Source: Vulcanimicrobiota bacterium (lineage in GTDB: Bacteria; Vulcanimicrobiota; Xenobia; Xenobiales; JADMJV01). From it: DNA of 49,085 nucleotides. Each line of letters starts with the position of its first letter. Within the stretch, counting starts at the first letter, position 1. Shown here piece by piece: positions 9,398 through 17,549 of this stretch. Under the pieces are notes generated by a model. The model had not been told where the DNA came from, ran no database searches, and saw nothing but the letters and a program-made list of their open reading frames with translations. The stretch covers positions 1 through 49,085 of the forward strand of contig JAFKGI010000054.1 in the NCBI GenBank assembly GCA_017307785.1, written 5' to 3'. A program made the position numbers and the translations under genes.

Positions 9398-12300
9398 CAC
9401 ACTCTTGCTCAACATCTTCTCCACCAGTGGAGAAGGCAACTGACTTCGCTCCAGGGCAGCCCGAGCCATATTCACCAGCTCGGGCTGTCCGCGTTTGCGC
9501 GACAGGGCCACCAGCGCCAGACCTTCCTCCAGCGGATAGTCGTTCTTGCGCGCCACCTGCAGAGCGTCTTCGAGCTTGCCGCTGAGGCGAAGGGCGGCGC
9601 AGCCGAAGAGCGGGAAAGCCCCCCGCGAAACTCCCAGCAAGCGCGCCGGCGTCACCTGGCCCGACAGCATACGCAAGAATTCCAGCTCCAGCGCCAGCAG
9701 CGTGTCCAGTCCTCCCACCCGCAGACCGGCCACCGCCGGCTTCTTTCTGGCGAACAGATCCGCATACCCGCGCACCAGACTCTCGTCGCGCTTGGTGCGC
9801 GGAATGTCGGCACGATTCGTAAGTTGGGCCAGGTGTTCCTGAGCTCGTTCCGGCTCGTGGCAATAGCTATAGAGAATCGACTGCTGCGTATGGTATTTCA
9901 ACAGCTCAATCGGATCCTGAGCGTGACGCACCAGCTGCAGCAGCTCGGCGCACCAGTTCTGGGCCTGCCCAAAGCGCCCCGCCAGGCGATTCAGCTGCGT
10001 CAACCGCGCCGTGCTCTCCAACAAAGGCAGAACCGCCCCGAACTGCTCGCTGCGGCCGCGCGCCTGCTTGAGCAGCTCCAGTCCTTCCTTGGCCCCGCAC
10101 ACCGAGGCGTAAAACCCGATATCACTCAGTAGCTCCGCCTGGAAGGCCGAAGGTGCCAGGGCCGACGCGCGCTCCCCGGCCTGCAGCAAATACCGCCGCG
10201 CCTTGACGAAACTACCCAGCGGTCCCACCAGAAAGGACAGTCCGTGCAGCAAGGCTTCGTGGGCCGCGATTTCCCGAGTTCCGGCCGGCCGCTCCCACAT
10301 CCGCAGGAAGTAGTAGTCCACCTGCCAGCCCTTGGGACGCATCCAGTAAAGGGCCCGGCGCAACCAGCGCGGCAGTTTGCCGCCCCCGGGAAAACCGCCC
10401 GACATTCCGGCCCGCAGACGCATCCAGTCCCACCAGAATCCCACGCGAATGGAAAACACCTCGGAGGGTAGCTTCACCCCCTCCGAGAGCAATTGGAAAG
10501 CCCGCTGAAAGTGCCCCTGATACCACTGGCATTCGCCCATCTTGAGCAGCAGTTCCAGCGAAGGGTTGACCTGATTCAGTTGCTTGAACAGCTCATAGGC
10601 CGGCTCCGGCCGATGCCAGCCCAGCAGGGCCTCGGCCTTGAATCGATCCAGGTCGGCTACGGCCCCTCCCGGTAGATTTTCCGCTTTCTGGTAAAGCTCC
10701 AGGGCCCGCCCATAATTGTACAGCGCGCTCTGGGCCCGGGCCGCCGCCAGGATCGGGCCGCGCGCTTTTTGGGTCTGTCCGGCCGCCAGCCAGTGATAGC
10801 CGATGCGCTCGTGAAACGAGGTATTCTGCAGAGCTTGAGCCATTTTCTGATGCAGTTCGCGGCGCGCCTCCAGACTGATCGCTTCCAGCACCACCTTGGC
10901 CACCTGGGGCAAGAGAAAGTAGCCCTTGCCCTCGCGCACCACCAGTTGATGCCGAACCAGCCCTTCCAACCGGTCGATGAGCTCCTCTTGAGAAGCTGCA
11001 GCGGCCCCGAAGAGGTGGCTGCTCAGGTCGCTAAAGTCGGCACGTCCCTGCCACACCGCCAGCCACGAAAGCAGCGGAACCAGCTTGGGATCCATCGTGT
11101 GCAGTCGGCGCTCCAGAGCCTTGGCCAGGGTAGTCGGCAGCACGCAGCCCTCGCGCAAATGGCCTCCCACGAAGTCTCCCGCGACAAAGGCCCCTTTGAT
11201 AATCTCGGTCAGCAGAAGCGGGTTGCCGCCACTGGCCGCCAACAGTTCCCCTCCGCCAAAGCGCTCGCCCAGCATGGATTCGCAGACGGCCACAACCTGC
11301 GTCCCATCCAGAGGCTGTAGTTCCACCATGGGAAACTTGTCGTAAGGGGTCGAGCAACTGGCCACCACCACCAGACCGGGCAACTCGGCCCGCAACAGGT
11401 AGGCCAGCAACTCGCGGGAGCCCTGGTCCAGCTCTTCCATATCGTCCAGCAAAATCATCAGCCCCGGATTGCGCCGGCTCAGGGCCTGATAGACGCAGCG
11501 GAACAGGCGCAGCTTGCCGGCTTCCTCCAGATGCACGGCTTCGCCGAGCTCGGGCAGCAGATTGGCCAGGGTGGACCGATGCGGCTCCATTTCGGCCGGC
11601 AGTCCACCCTCGAAGGCGCCCCTGAGGATATCGGCCCAGGGTCCAAACGGTTGGCCGTTGGTGGCAGCACAGCGCGCCTGGGCCACCTCCCAATAAGCCA
11701 GCACCCCCAGGCGACCTACTTCCTCCAGCCAGCGGCTCTTGCCCGACCCGGGCGCTCCCCGCGCCACCAGCACGCCGCGACGCCGCGCCAGCAGCTGCTC
11801 GGCCGCCGCCAGGGCCGCCGTCTGGCCTTGAAAAGCCGACTTGAACAGTTCCCGGGTGCCCTGCGAACGGGTCAACTGCACCTGCGGGAAAATGGCCGTC
11901 CAATCCGCCAGGGCCTGCTTGCAGCCGGCGGGTCGCTCCGAGGCTTCACTGGCCAGCAGGCCCATCACCAGGCGCGTCAGCGCCGCCGGAATTCCTCCGT
12001 AAGTGACCAGGGGTTCCGGGGGTTGACTGATCAAATGGAAGATGATAGTGCGCATGTCCGGGCCGGGGTGGGGGAGGCAGCCCGACATCAACTCATAGAG
12101 AATGACCCCGACCGCGAAAAGATCCGTGCGGGCGTCCACTTCGCCCACGCCCAGCTGTTCCGGAGCCATATAGGCCGGCGTGCCCACAATCATGCCGGTC
12201 TTGGTAAAGCGCGATTCCCCGCCCACGTCGCGCGCCAACCCGAAATCCAGAAAACGCACCCGCCCCTGACGATCGACGTGGATGTTCTCGGGCTTCAGGT

Positions 12301-12715
12301 CTCGATGCACGACCTGCTTGTTGTGAATGTATTCCAGGCCGGCCAGCATCTGGCCGCCCACCAGCCCCAGCACTCCAAGCCATTCGTCCCATTCCATCCG
12401 CATGGAAAGGTCTTGCATGTAGGCCCTCAGATCCTGGCCCGAGAGCAGTTCCATGGTGTAGTAGGGACGCTTGCCCCAGTAGCCCATTTCGAAGACCTTG
12501 ATGAGATTCGGATGTTCGAAGCGGGTGGCCAACCGGAATTCGCGCTCGAAGCGCAGCCGGTCCACTTCGTCGCCCAGGTCCTCGCTCATCACTTTGCAGG
12601 CCACCGATTGGCCGCTGGCCGGGTCGCGTACCTGATAGACCGAGGCCATGCCGCCAACTCCCAGCAACTTCTCGACCGGGTAGTCACCAATCTTCTCGGG
12701 GTTTGGCGCGCTCAC
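9374..12715 (-). CDS. Ser/Thr kinase - AAA-type ATPase - TPR signalling protein
   Basis: A protein of about 1113 residues. Numbered from the longest possible start (ATG at 12808), the kinase covers 40-300 with glycine loop GVGGMASV, Lys72, HRDLKPEN (168-175), DFG (188-190) and APE; an AAA16-like NTPase follows with Walker A GAPGSGKS (351-358) and a Walker B ending LDD; the C-terminal half is helical TPR-like. Such kinase-ATPase-TPR proteins are large signal integrators. I prefer the GTG at 12715 because the 31 residues before it look like untranslated sequence and the kinase begins just after; 12808 remains possible. No membrane helix is seen, so it is cytoplasmic. Confidence 0.9.
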   Translation of the reverse strand: MSAPNPEKIGDYPVEKLLGVGGMASVYQVRDPASGQSVACKVMSEDLGDEVDRLRFEREFRLATRFEHPNLIKVFEMGYWGKRPYYTMELLSGQDLRAYMQDLSMRMEWDEWLGVLGLVGGQMLAGLEYIHNKQVVHRDLKPENIHVDRQGRVRFLDFGLARDVGGESRFTKTGMIVGTPAYMAPEQLGVGEVDARTDLFAVGVILYELMSGCLPHPGPDMRTIIFHLISQPPEPLVTYGGIPAALTRLVMGLLASEASERPAGCKQALADWTAIFPQVQLTRSQGTRELFKSAFQGQTAALAAAEQLLARRRGVLVARGAPGSGKSRWLEEVGRLGVLAYWEVAQARCAATNGQPFGPWADILRGAFEGGLPAEMEPHRSTLANLLPELGEAVHLEEAGKLRLFRCVYQALSRRNPGLMILLDDMEELDQGSRELLAYLLRAELPGLVVVASCSTPYDKFPMVELQPLDGTQVVAVCESMLGERFGGGELLAASGGNPLLLTEIIKGAFVAGDFVGGHLREGCVLPTTLAKALERRLHTMDPKLVPLLSWLAVWQGRADFSDLSSHLFGAAAASQEELIDRLEGLVRHQLVVREGKGYFLLPQVAKVVLEAISLEARRELHQKMAQALQNTSFHERIGYHWLAAGQTQKARGPILAAARAQSALYNYGRALELYQKAENLPGGAVADLDRFKAEALLGWHRPEPAYELFKQLNQVNPSLELLLKMGECQWYQGHFQRAFQLLSEGVKLPSEVFSIRVGFWWDWMRLRAGMSGGFPGGGKLPRWLRRALYWMRPKGWQVDYYFLRMWERPAGTREIAAHEALLHGLSFLVGPLGSFVKARRYLLQAGERASALAPSAFQAELLSDIGFYASVCGAKEGLELLKQARGRSEQFGAVLPLLESTARLTQLNRLAGRFGQAQNWCAELLQLVRHAQDPIELLKYHTQQSILYSYCHEPERAQEHLAQLTNRADIPRTKRDESLVRGYADLFARKKPAVAGLRVGGLDTLLALELEFLRMLSGQVTPARLLGVSRGAFPLFGCAALRLSGKLEDALQVARKNDYPLEEGLALVALSRKRGQPELVNMARAALERSQLPSPLVEKMLSKSVLEGNFSG

Positions 12716-12851
12716 GGACGCCTGTTCTTGAGAACTAAAGCGATCCCCCCTCTCAAGTACAAAGATACGCGCGCTCTTGTGACCATTCGTCCTGGGGCAA
12801 AGCCGCATCAGATCTTAGGATGAGAACACAAGAAACACACCGGAGGTAACT

Positions 12852-13280
12852 ATGAAGAAGTTTTTCGTTCTCACTGCGGCCGTGGCCGCCCTGGCTCTGC
12901 CGGCACTGGCCGAAGTTCAGGTTAAGGACATCCTGATCAACCAGGTCTCCCCCAAGGCGGAGTCGACCAACATCCGCGTCAACCTGCACAACAACGGCGC
13001 CGCTCCCGCGCGCGTCTCGAGCGTGGACCTGCAGGTGCGCGCCAACGACGGCGACAGCTGGCAGACCATCAAGACCTTTAACAACAAGAACTATCTGAAG
13101 ATTATGCCGCACAAGAACCTGGCCCTGGACTATCTCCCGGCTCGCGGCGAGTCGGTCAACCCGACCATCCTGCAGCCGGAATTCCAGGTCCGTGCAATGG
13201 TGAACGGCCCCGGCATGGTGATGACCAGCGCCGAGCGTCCTTACTCCGCTCACTACGGCACCCCGCAGATGCCCCGCTAG
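12852..13280 (+). CDS. Small secreted protein, unknown
   Basis: A 142-residue protein with a classical signal peptide (MKKFF, hydrophobic core, cleavage after ALA at about residue 20). The mature part is beta-rich, with a segment resembling an extracytoplasmic Ig-like fold (NIRVNLHNNGAAPARVSSV). No Cys. The Shine-Dalgarno GGAGGT lies 6 nt before the ATG, unlike the leaderless neighbours. Divergent from the large kinase; followed by a strong hairpin. No family is recognised. Confidence 0.8.
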   Translation: MKKFFVLTAAVAALALPALAEVQVKDILINQVSPKAESTNIRVNLHNNGAAPARVSSVDLQVRANDGDSWQTIKTFNNKNYLKIMPHKNLALDYLPARGESVNPTILQPEFQVRAMVNGPGMVMTSAERPYSAHYGTPQMPR

Positions 13281-13292
13281 TTAGCAGCCCTG

Positions 13293-13321
13293 GAACAACC
13301 GCCCGCTCAGGGCGGTTGTTC
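13293..13321 (+). terminator. Perfect 12-bp hairpin terminator
   Basis: GAACAACCGCCC (13293-13304) pairs perfectly with GGGCGGTTGTTC (13310-13321) across a 5-nt loop, directly after the secreted-protein gene. The U-tract is weak, so termination may be partial. Confidence 0.75.
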
Positions 13322-13355
13322 TCCGTGTCGACCTTAAAGTGAAGGAGAATTCGCA

Positions 13356-14048
13356 ATGGACTCCACGCAACCGAAAGGTGACTGGCTCGCACGCTCCTAC
13401 GTTTGCGGCTACTTCGCCTCAACCGCCATGCTCATCGTCCTGATGGTCGCCTTTATGGGCATGCTCATCCTGTCGGGCACCGACGCCTCCTGGGCGCAAA
13501 GCCTGACCAACAATACTCTGACGGTGGCGGCGAAAAACTCGCCCTTCACCTCGATCACCCTGCACTTCATGGCGGGTGTGCTGCTGGCCCTGGGCTATGG
13601 CGCATTCTTCCACGATAAAGTGAAGGGACCGTCCTGGCAAAAAGGCATCGTCTACGCCATGGGTCCCTTCCTGATTTCCGTGCTGGTCTTCTTTCCGATG
13701 GTCGGAGCGGGCTTCCTCGGCTTCAAGCTGGGAGCCGGTCCTCTGCCGCTCATGGGTAACATGATCTTGCACGCCGCCTACGGTTTGACCCTGGGCGTCA
13801 CCTACGGCTTCCTTTCCGAGGTGGACACCAACGTTGTCCAGAGCAGCGCCAAGAAGGCTGCGATCGCTCTCACCGGCGGTGGTATCCTGGGCTTCGGCGT
13901 CGCCTACGCTCTGACGAGCGGGACCATGGGTATCAACGCGGCCTGGTTCCAAATGAGCGGCGCCCTGGTGGGTAGCGCTCTAGGCTGTCTGATCGGCGTG
14001 GTCAGCGGTCAGGAAAAACTGTCCGATCGAGCTCTCGTCGCCGGGTAA
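13356..14048 (+). CDS. Polytopic membrane protein, unknown
   Basis: A 230-residue protein with about six hydrophobic segments (about 20-42, 68-86, 98-122, 130-150, 168-188 and 192-212), Gly-rich helices and a short cytoplasmic N-terminus. The Shine-Dalgarno AAGGAG lies 8 nt before the ATG. It looks like an integral membrane protein of a family I cannot name. Monocistronic by appearance: a hairpin precedes it, and another hairpin with a T-run follows at 14110-14139. Confidence 0.75.
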   Translation: MDSTQPKGDWLARSYVCGYFASTAMLIVLMVAFMGMLILSGTDASWAQSLTNNTLTVAAKNSPFTSITLHFMAGVLLALGYGAFFHDKVKGPSWQKGIVYAMGPFLISVLVFFPMVGAGFLGFKLGAGPLPLMGNMILHAAYGLTLGVTYGFLSEVDTNVVQSSAKKAAIALTGGGILGFGVAYALTSGTMGINAAWFQMSGALVGSALGCLIGVVSGQEKLSDRALVAG

Positions 14049-14076
14049 ATCACCGGCTCGGGCCGAACCCCTCAGG

Positions 14077-14775
14077 GTGAAGCTTTATTTTCTCGACGGT
14101 CAAAAGTACAACTGCGCCCCCGGGCGCAGTTGTTCTTTTTGTACCGACCTGGGCCAGCTGCCCTTTCCCATCACTCGCACGGCCGAAGGCCTCCAGGTGG
14201 GCGCCGACTTTCGTTGCCAATCCCTCCGCGAGAACGAGGGGCAGCCGATGGCCGAATGGTCGCTGCAGTTGCTGGAACAACTTGGGCAGACGGAGATCCC
14301 CGAGGTCCAGGACCCCCCTCCCGCTGCCGAAGCGGAACTGATCGCCCGGTTCGGTTACGAGCCTCTGCTGGGGATCGCCCAATTCTCCGCCCTCAAATTG
14401 CTGCTCAACTTGCCCTCCGAGGCCGACGCGGCCTTCACCTCGGGGGAGCCACTGCCGATCCCTTCGACCCCCTGGCAGGGCAGCTGGGGGGATTTACAGG
14501 CTGCCCAGAATCACGAATATGATTCGCAGATTGAGCGCTGGCGAAGCATGTATTTACATCGCCGGCTGCTCCAGCTCGGCCGTCCGCTGCGCCACAATCT
14601 CTGGAGCCTGATTCTCATTCCGCGCCTGCTGCGCCTCACCAGCGTGCTCTGGCCTCACGAAGGACAGTTCTTCACTTCCTTGCAGCAGGCGGAAGCTCTG
14701 GTCGGCCCGCAGGGTCGCGCTCTCGATGCCCTGGCAGCCCAGTTCGACCGGTTCTTAGGACACAACGAAGCCTGA
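14077..14775 (+). CDS. Hypothetical protein with N-terminal Cys cluster
   Basis: A 232-residue ORF starting with GTG. The N-terminus holds CAPGRSCSFC, a Cys-x5-Cys-x2-Cys cluster, and another Cys at about 48; the rest is helical and soluble. A strong hairpin with a T-run lies inside codons 12-21, which raises doubt about the start. Either the first 30 codons are not translated and the hairpin is the terminator of the preceding membrane gene, or the hairpin is an attenuator. The region has the codon bias of its neighbours through its length, so the gene itself is probably real. No Shine-Dalgarno at the GTG. Function unknown. Confidence 0.65.
   Translation: MKLYFLDGQKYNCAPGRSCSFCTDLGQLPFPITRTAEGLQVGADFRCQSLRENEGQPMAEWSLQLLEQLGQTEIPEVQDPPPAAEAELIARFGYEPLLGIAQFSALKLLLNLPSEADAAFTSGEPLPIPSTPWQGSWGDLQAAQNHEYDSQIERWRSMYLHRRLLQLGRPLRHNLWSLILIPRLLRLTSVLWPHEGQFFTSLQQAEALVGPQGRALDALAAQFDRFLGHNEA
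14110..14139 (+). terminator. Terminator-like hairpin inside 5' end of ORF
   Basis: AACTGCGCCC (14110-14119) pairs with GGGCGCAGTT (14122-14131), followed by GTTCTTTTT. As a rho-independent terminator it would end the transcript of 13356-14048, yet it sits 33 bp inside the next ORF. Confidence 0.7.
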
Positions 14776-14864
14776 AATCCCCTTGTTCGGGTACCTAAAT
14801 ACCTCCAAACCGGCCCGGCGACCGGCTACCCTGAAGGGGAGCAAATTCCCCCAAGGAGGTTCGA

Positions 14865-15026
14865 ATGACTGAATTACAACACCGCAAGGAAACCGCAGAA
14901 AAAGTTTTCATCGAGATGCTGACCGGTGTCTCGCCCGACACTCGCCAGGCTCTGTTGGCCCTGCATGAGCTCATGAAGCTGGAACTGGCCGTGCTCATGT
15001 CCGAGCGCGAGATGAGCCATGCGTAG
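14865..15026 (+). CDS. Small helical protein upstream of sodC, unknown
   Basis: A 53-residue ORF with an excellent Shine-Dalgarno (AAGGAGG, 7 nt before the ATG). It is predicted almost entirely helical, with an acidic-basic pattern and an ELMKLELAVLMSERE segment that could be an amphipathic helix. It overlaps the start of the sodC gene by 8 bp, so translation is coupled. No known family. Reality is supported by the ribosome binding site and the coupling rather than by homology. Confidence 0.7.
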   Translation: MTELQHRKETAEKVFIEMLTGVSPDTRQALLALHELMKLELAVLMSEREMSHA

Positions 15027-15537
15027 GGGAATCGCCACCCTGGCCCTGCTGAGTCTGGGCTCCGTCATTCCGGCCCTGGCTGCCGACCCGCAAGCCGTGG
15101 CCGTGATTCATCCGACCAAGAACAGCAAGGTGGAAGGCACCGTCAAATTCGACTGGGTGAGCGCCAGCGAGGTTAAGATCGTGGTCGATGTCACCGGCCT
15201 CAAGCCCAACTCCCAGCACGGCTTTCACATTCACGAATTTGGCGACGTCACCGCCAACGACGGGATGAGTGCCGGCGGCCACTTCAACCCCAAGAAGAAG
15301 AAACACGCCGGCCCGAAGGATCACGACCATCACTCGGGAGATATGGGCAACCTGAAGGCCGACGCCAGTGGCAAGGCCCACCTGGAACTGACCATGAAGG
15401 ACGTGGCCCTCTTCGGCCAGGATGGAATCCTCGGCCGGGCGGTGGTGATCCACGCCGACCAGGACGATTTCAAGACCCAACCCACCGGCAACTCCGGAGA
15501 TCGCATCGGAATTGGGGTCATCGGACTCGGCAAGTAA
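15019..15537 (+). CDS. sodC: Cu/Zn superoxide dismutase, exported
   Basis: 172 residues with a signal peptide (cleavage near residue 21). The Cu and Zn ligands fit the family: HGFHIHEFGD (His70, His72), GGHFNP (His88), His97, HHSGD with His105 and Asp108, and VVIH with His145. The enzyme converts superoxide to hydrogen peroxide and oxygen, here in the periplasm or exterior. Unusual: the mature protein has no Cys at all, so the conserved disulfide is missing. An extra His/Lys-rich stretch lies at 92-105. Translationally coupled to the 53-residue upstream gene. Confidence 0.95.
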   Translation: MRRGIATLALLSLGSVIPALAADPQAVAVIHPTKNSKVEGTVKFDWVSASEVKIVVDVTGLKPNSQHGFHIHEFGDVTANDGMSAGGHFNPKKKKHAGPKDHDHHSGDMGNLKADASGKAHLELTMKDVALFGQDGILGRAVVIHADQDDFKTQPTGNSGDRIGIGVIGLGK

Positions 15538-15561
15538 GCCGCAGCCCCTTCAGAACTTTTT

Positions 15562-15590
15562 CATAGGCCCCGGCTATGCTGGGGCCTATG
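15562..15590 (+). repeat. Perfect 10-bp inverted repeat covering a start codon
   Basis: CATAGGCCCC (15562-15571) pairs perfectly with GGGGCCTATG (15581-15590) around a 9-nt loop. The 3' arm ends in the ATG of the next gene and the loop contains TATGCT, a -10-like box. Its role (terminator of sodC, start-codon occlusion or operator) is unclear. Confidence 0.65.
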
Positions 15591-15872
15591 AAGATCCAGT
15601 CGAATTTTTCGCATCCGGTTGCCACGCGCAAACTGCCCCGGCCCGAGCCGCCGGTGGAGCAAAACCTGGATCTCTATGGCCCTTCCTCAGAGCAGATCGA
15701 GAACCGCTACCGCAACTATACCCTGGGCGGAGCCGCCCTTTTTGCGGTAGGAGCCGGACTGGCGGCGGGAATGAACGGCCTGCACACGGGACTGATTGGA
15801 GCCGCCAGCGGAGCCTTCGTGGGAGCTTTTGCCGGTAACATCTACTGCCATTTCACGCGAACCGACTACTGA
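15588..15872 (+). CDS. Small glycine-zipper membrane protein
   Basis: 94 residues: a polar Pro-rich N-terminus, then one or two hydrophobic Gly/Ala-rich segments (about 46-63 and 69-86) with GxxxG spacing, typical of glycine-zipper membrane proteins. The ATG at 15588 is preferred over 15576 because the box TATGCT lies 7 nt upstream, the spacing seen at other leaderless genes of the window, and the first ATG lies within that box. No function known. A short Cys at about 86 is the only one. Confidence 0.7.
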   Translation: MKIQSNFSHPVATRKLPRPEPPVEQNLDLYGPSSEQIENRYRNYTLGGAALFAVGAGLAAGMNGLHTGLIGAASGAFVGAFAGNIYCHFTRTDY

Positions 15873-15934
15873 TAAGTTTACAATTTAGAAAAATATAAAG
15901 CGGACTGTTTTAGTTTCGCTTGGCCGTCTCTTTC

Positions 15935-15940
15935 TAATCT
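15935..15940 (+). promoter_or_regulatory. -10 box TAATCT, leaderless
   Basis: TAATCT sits 6 nt before the ATG at 15947. The AT-rich stretch 15873-15920 may act as an UP-type element. No good -35 is visible. Confidence 0.55.
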
Positions 15941-15946
15941 GAGGCT

Positions 15947-16660
15947 ATGAACGTGCTTTCGATGTCTCAACCCACCGCTTTCTCTTATCCGACTTCCTAC
16001 GCCCAGCCGGTGACGCAGCAGACCATCACGCCCGACTATCCGGCCGCCGCTTCGCCCAGCCAGCTCTTGCAGGGGTCACCGCTTGCCAATCCCTGGAACG
16101 CCAGTTCCTTCACCGGCGTGCAGTCGGATGTGGCCCGTTCGGTGACCGGGGAAGAACAAGGGTCCGGAGTCATCGACTACACCGGCACGGCCGCCGGTAG
16201 CGCGGCCGATGCCGCCGGTCAGGGAGCCAAGGCAGCCCACGCCAGCGCCGCGGCCCGTGCCGCCGCTCAAGCCGCCGACACCGGGGCCGATGTGGCTCCG
16301 GTTCTGAGCAACGCCGGTAAGGCCGCCAAAGTAGCGGGCCCCATCGGAACCGTCGTCTCCAGTGGCATTCAGGTTTTTACCACCGGTAAGGAAATTCGCC
16401 AGATTCAGAAAGACGATTCGCTGACCGAATCCCAGAAGGAACAGAAGACCGGCCAGGCCGCCACGGAAGGCGCCGGCAGCGTAGCCGGCGGCATCGGCGG
16501 AGCTGCCGCGGGAGCCGCTATCGGCGCGGCCGGAGGTCCTCCCGGCATGATCATCGGCGCCGTCATCGGTGGACTGGGGGGCGGCAAGATCGGCGAAGTG
16601 CTGGGCAAAGCCGTGGGCAAATCCCCGGTGGGCAAACTGGTGGGCAAGCTCTTTGCCTGA
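15947..16660 (+). CDS. Glycine-zipper protein, possible secreted or membrane-active factor
   Basis: 237 residues without a signal peptide. The N-terminal half is Ser/Ala/Pro/Gln-rich and low-complexity; an Ala-rich helix (about 85-125) follows; the C-terminal quarter (about 175-237) is a long glycine zipper with repeated GGxxxG and a Lys-rich end (GKAVGKSPVGKLVGK). This resembles membrane-inserting zipper segments of bacteriocins and contact toxins, but no domain is diagnostic. The next gene overlaps its stop by 8 bp, so the pair is coupled. Confidence 0.72.
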   Translation: MNVLSMSQPTAFSYPTSYAQPVTQQTITPDYPAAASPSQLLQGSPLANPWNASSFTGVQSDVARSVTGEEQGSGVIDYTGTAAGSAADAAGQGAKAAHASAAARAAAQAADTGADVAPVLSNAGKAAKVAGPIGTVVSSGIQVFTTGKEIRQIQKDDSLTESQKEQKTGQAATEGAGSVAGGIGGAAAGAAIGAAGGPPGMIIGAVIGGLGGGKIGEVLGKAVGKSPVGKLVGKLFA

Positions 16661-17066
16661 GCAAGAATTCCGCGAACTGGCCCGGCAACTGCCGGACCAG
16701 CAGTGGAAAACCTCACAATATCTTGAGTTGATTCGTCATCTGGACGAAAGCGACGAAGAAGAGTTGCTCGACTATCTGGAACAACGCCGCCTGCAGTTGC
16801 TACAATCTCTCGACAGCTACCGTAAGAATCCCATCATGCCCCAGGAGGTGACGGCCGAGACGGTGGCCGGCCATCGCCTCCTGGAAGAGGGCATAGAGGG
16901 CTGGCTGGATGGGGTGGAGCTGCTGCTGGAGGCTGTCTCTCATGACGGTGACTGCGAGCCGGCTCTGGATCGAATCGAGGATTCCAATCGCTTGCTGATT
17001 GCGGTGCAGCGCCTCCACCAGCGCGTGGCCGCCCAGACCGCTTCTCCCCGCCGCGCGAACTCCTGA
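16653..17066 (+). CDS. Acidic helical protein, possible partner of glycine-zipper protein
   Basis: 137 residues if started at the TTG of LPEQEFRELARQ, which overlaps the previous stop by 8 bp. An earlier in-frame ATG at 16569 exists, but its first 28 residues (Trp/Ala-rich) are only the shadow of the upstream gene. The protein is acidic and helical, soluble and without membrane segments. The coupling to a membrane-active-looking protein is the pattern of a toxin with a cytosolic partner or chaperone, but that is inference. No homologue recognised. Confidence 0.6.
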   Translation: MPEQEFRELARQLPDQQWKTSQYLELIRHLDESDEEELLDYLEQRRLQLLQSLDSYRKNPIMPQEVTAETVAGHRLLEEGIEGWLDGVELLLEAVSHDGDCEPALDRIEDSNRLLIAVQRLHQRVAAQTASPRRANS

Positions 17067-17102
17067 AGCTTCCATCGGGTTCTACGCTTCAGGAGGTGAA
17101 AG

Positions 17103-17549
17103 ATGATCGAATCGATTTTAGTCCCCCTGGACGGCTCTCCACTGGCCGAACTGGCCCTGCCCTGGGCCTTCGACCTGGCCGAGAAATATGGCGCCCGTAT
17201 CATCCTGCTGCGTGTCGGCATTCTGCCGGACGTCTGGAGCCTGCAGGACGCTCCCCAAATGGACACCCGCATGGACGAGCTGGAAACGCAGTGCATGAAG
17301 TATCTCCTGGAAGTGGAAACCCGTCTGCAAGACCGCAAAGTGCCCGTCACGGCGGAATATGGCGTAGGCAATGCTACCCAGCGCATCGTGGAGCGCAGTC
17401 AGCAACCCGACTGCTCCATGATCGTCATGAACTCTCACGGGCGCGACGGATTGACTCGCTGGATGATCGGTAGCGTGGCCGAAAAGGTGGCTCGTCACGC
17501 CGGTTGCCCGGTTCTGCTAATCCGAAAACCGGAAGCGGACCAGAAATAG
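17103..17549 (+). CDS. Universal stress protein (UspA family)
   Basis: 148 residues, normal length for single-domain UspA. It begins MIESILVPLDGSPLAELAL and ends with the ATP-binding signature G-R-D-G-x(7)-GSVAEKV followed by HAGCPVLLIR. UspA proteins bind ATP and accumulate under stress. The Shine-Dalgarno AGGAGGTGAAAG sits just before the ATG. The last 33 bp overlap the convergent MFS gene. Confidence 0.93.
   Translation: MIESILVPLDGSPLAELALPWAFDLAEKYGARIILLRVGILPDVWSLQDAPQMDTRMDELETQCMKYLLEVETRLQDRKVPVTAEYGVGNATQRIVERSQQPDCSMIVMNSHGRDGLTRWMIGSVAEKVARHAGCPVLLIRKPEADQK

Noticed and set aside
10212..11903. Long antisense and alternate-frame ORFs in the big kinase gene
   Set aside because: Typical high-GC shadows: Gly/Arg/Pro rich, no domain and no start signal.
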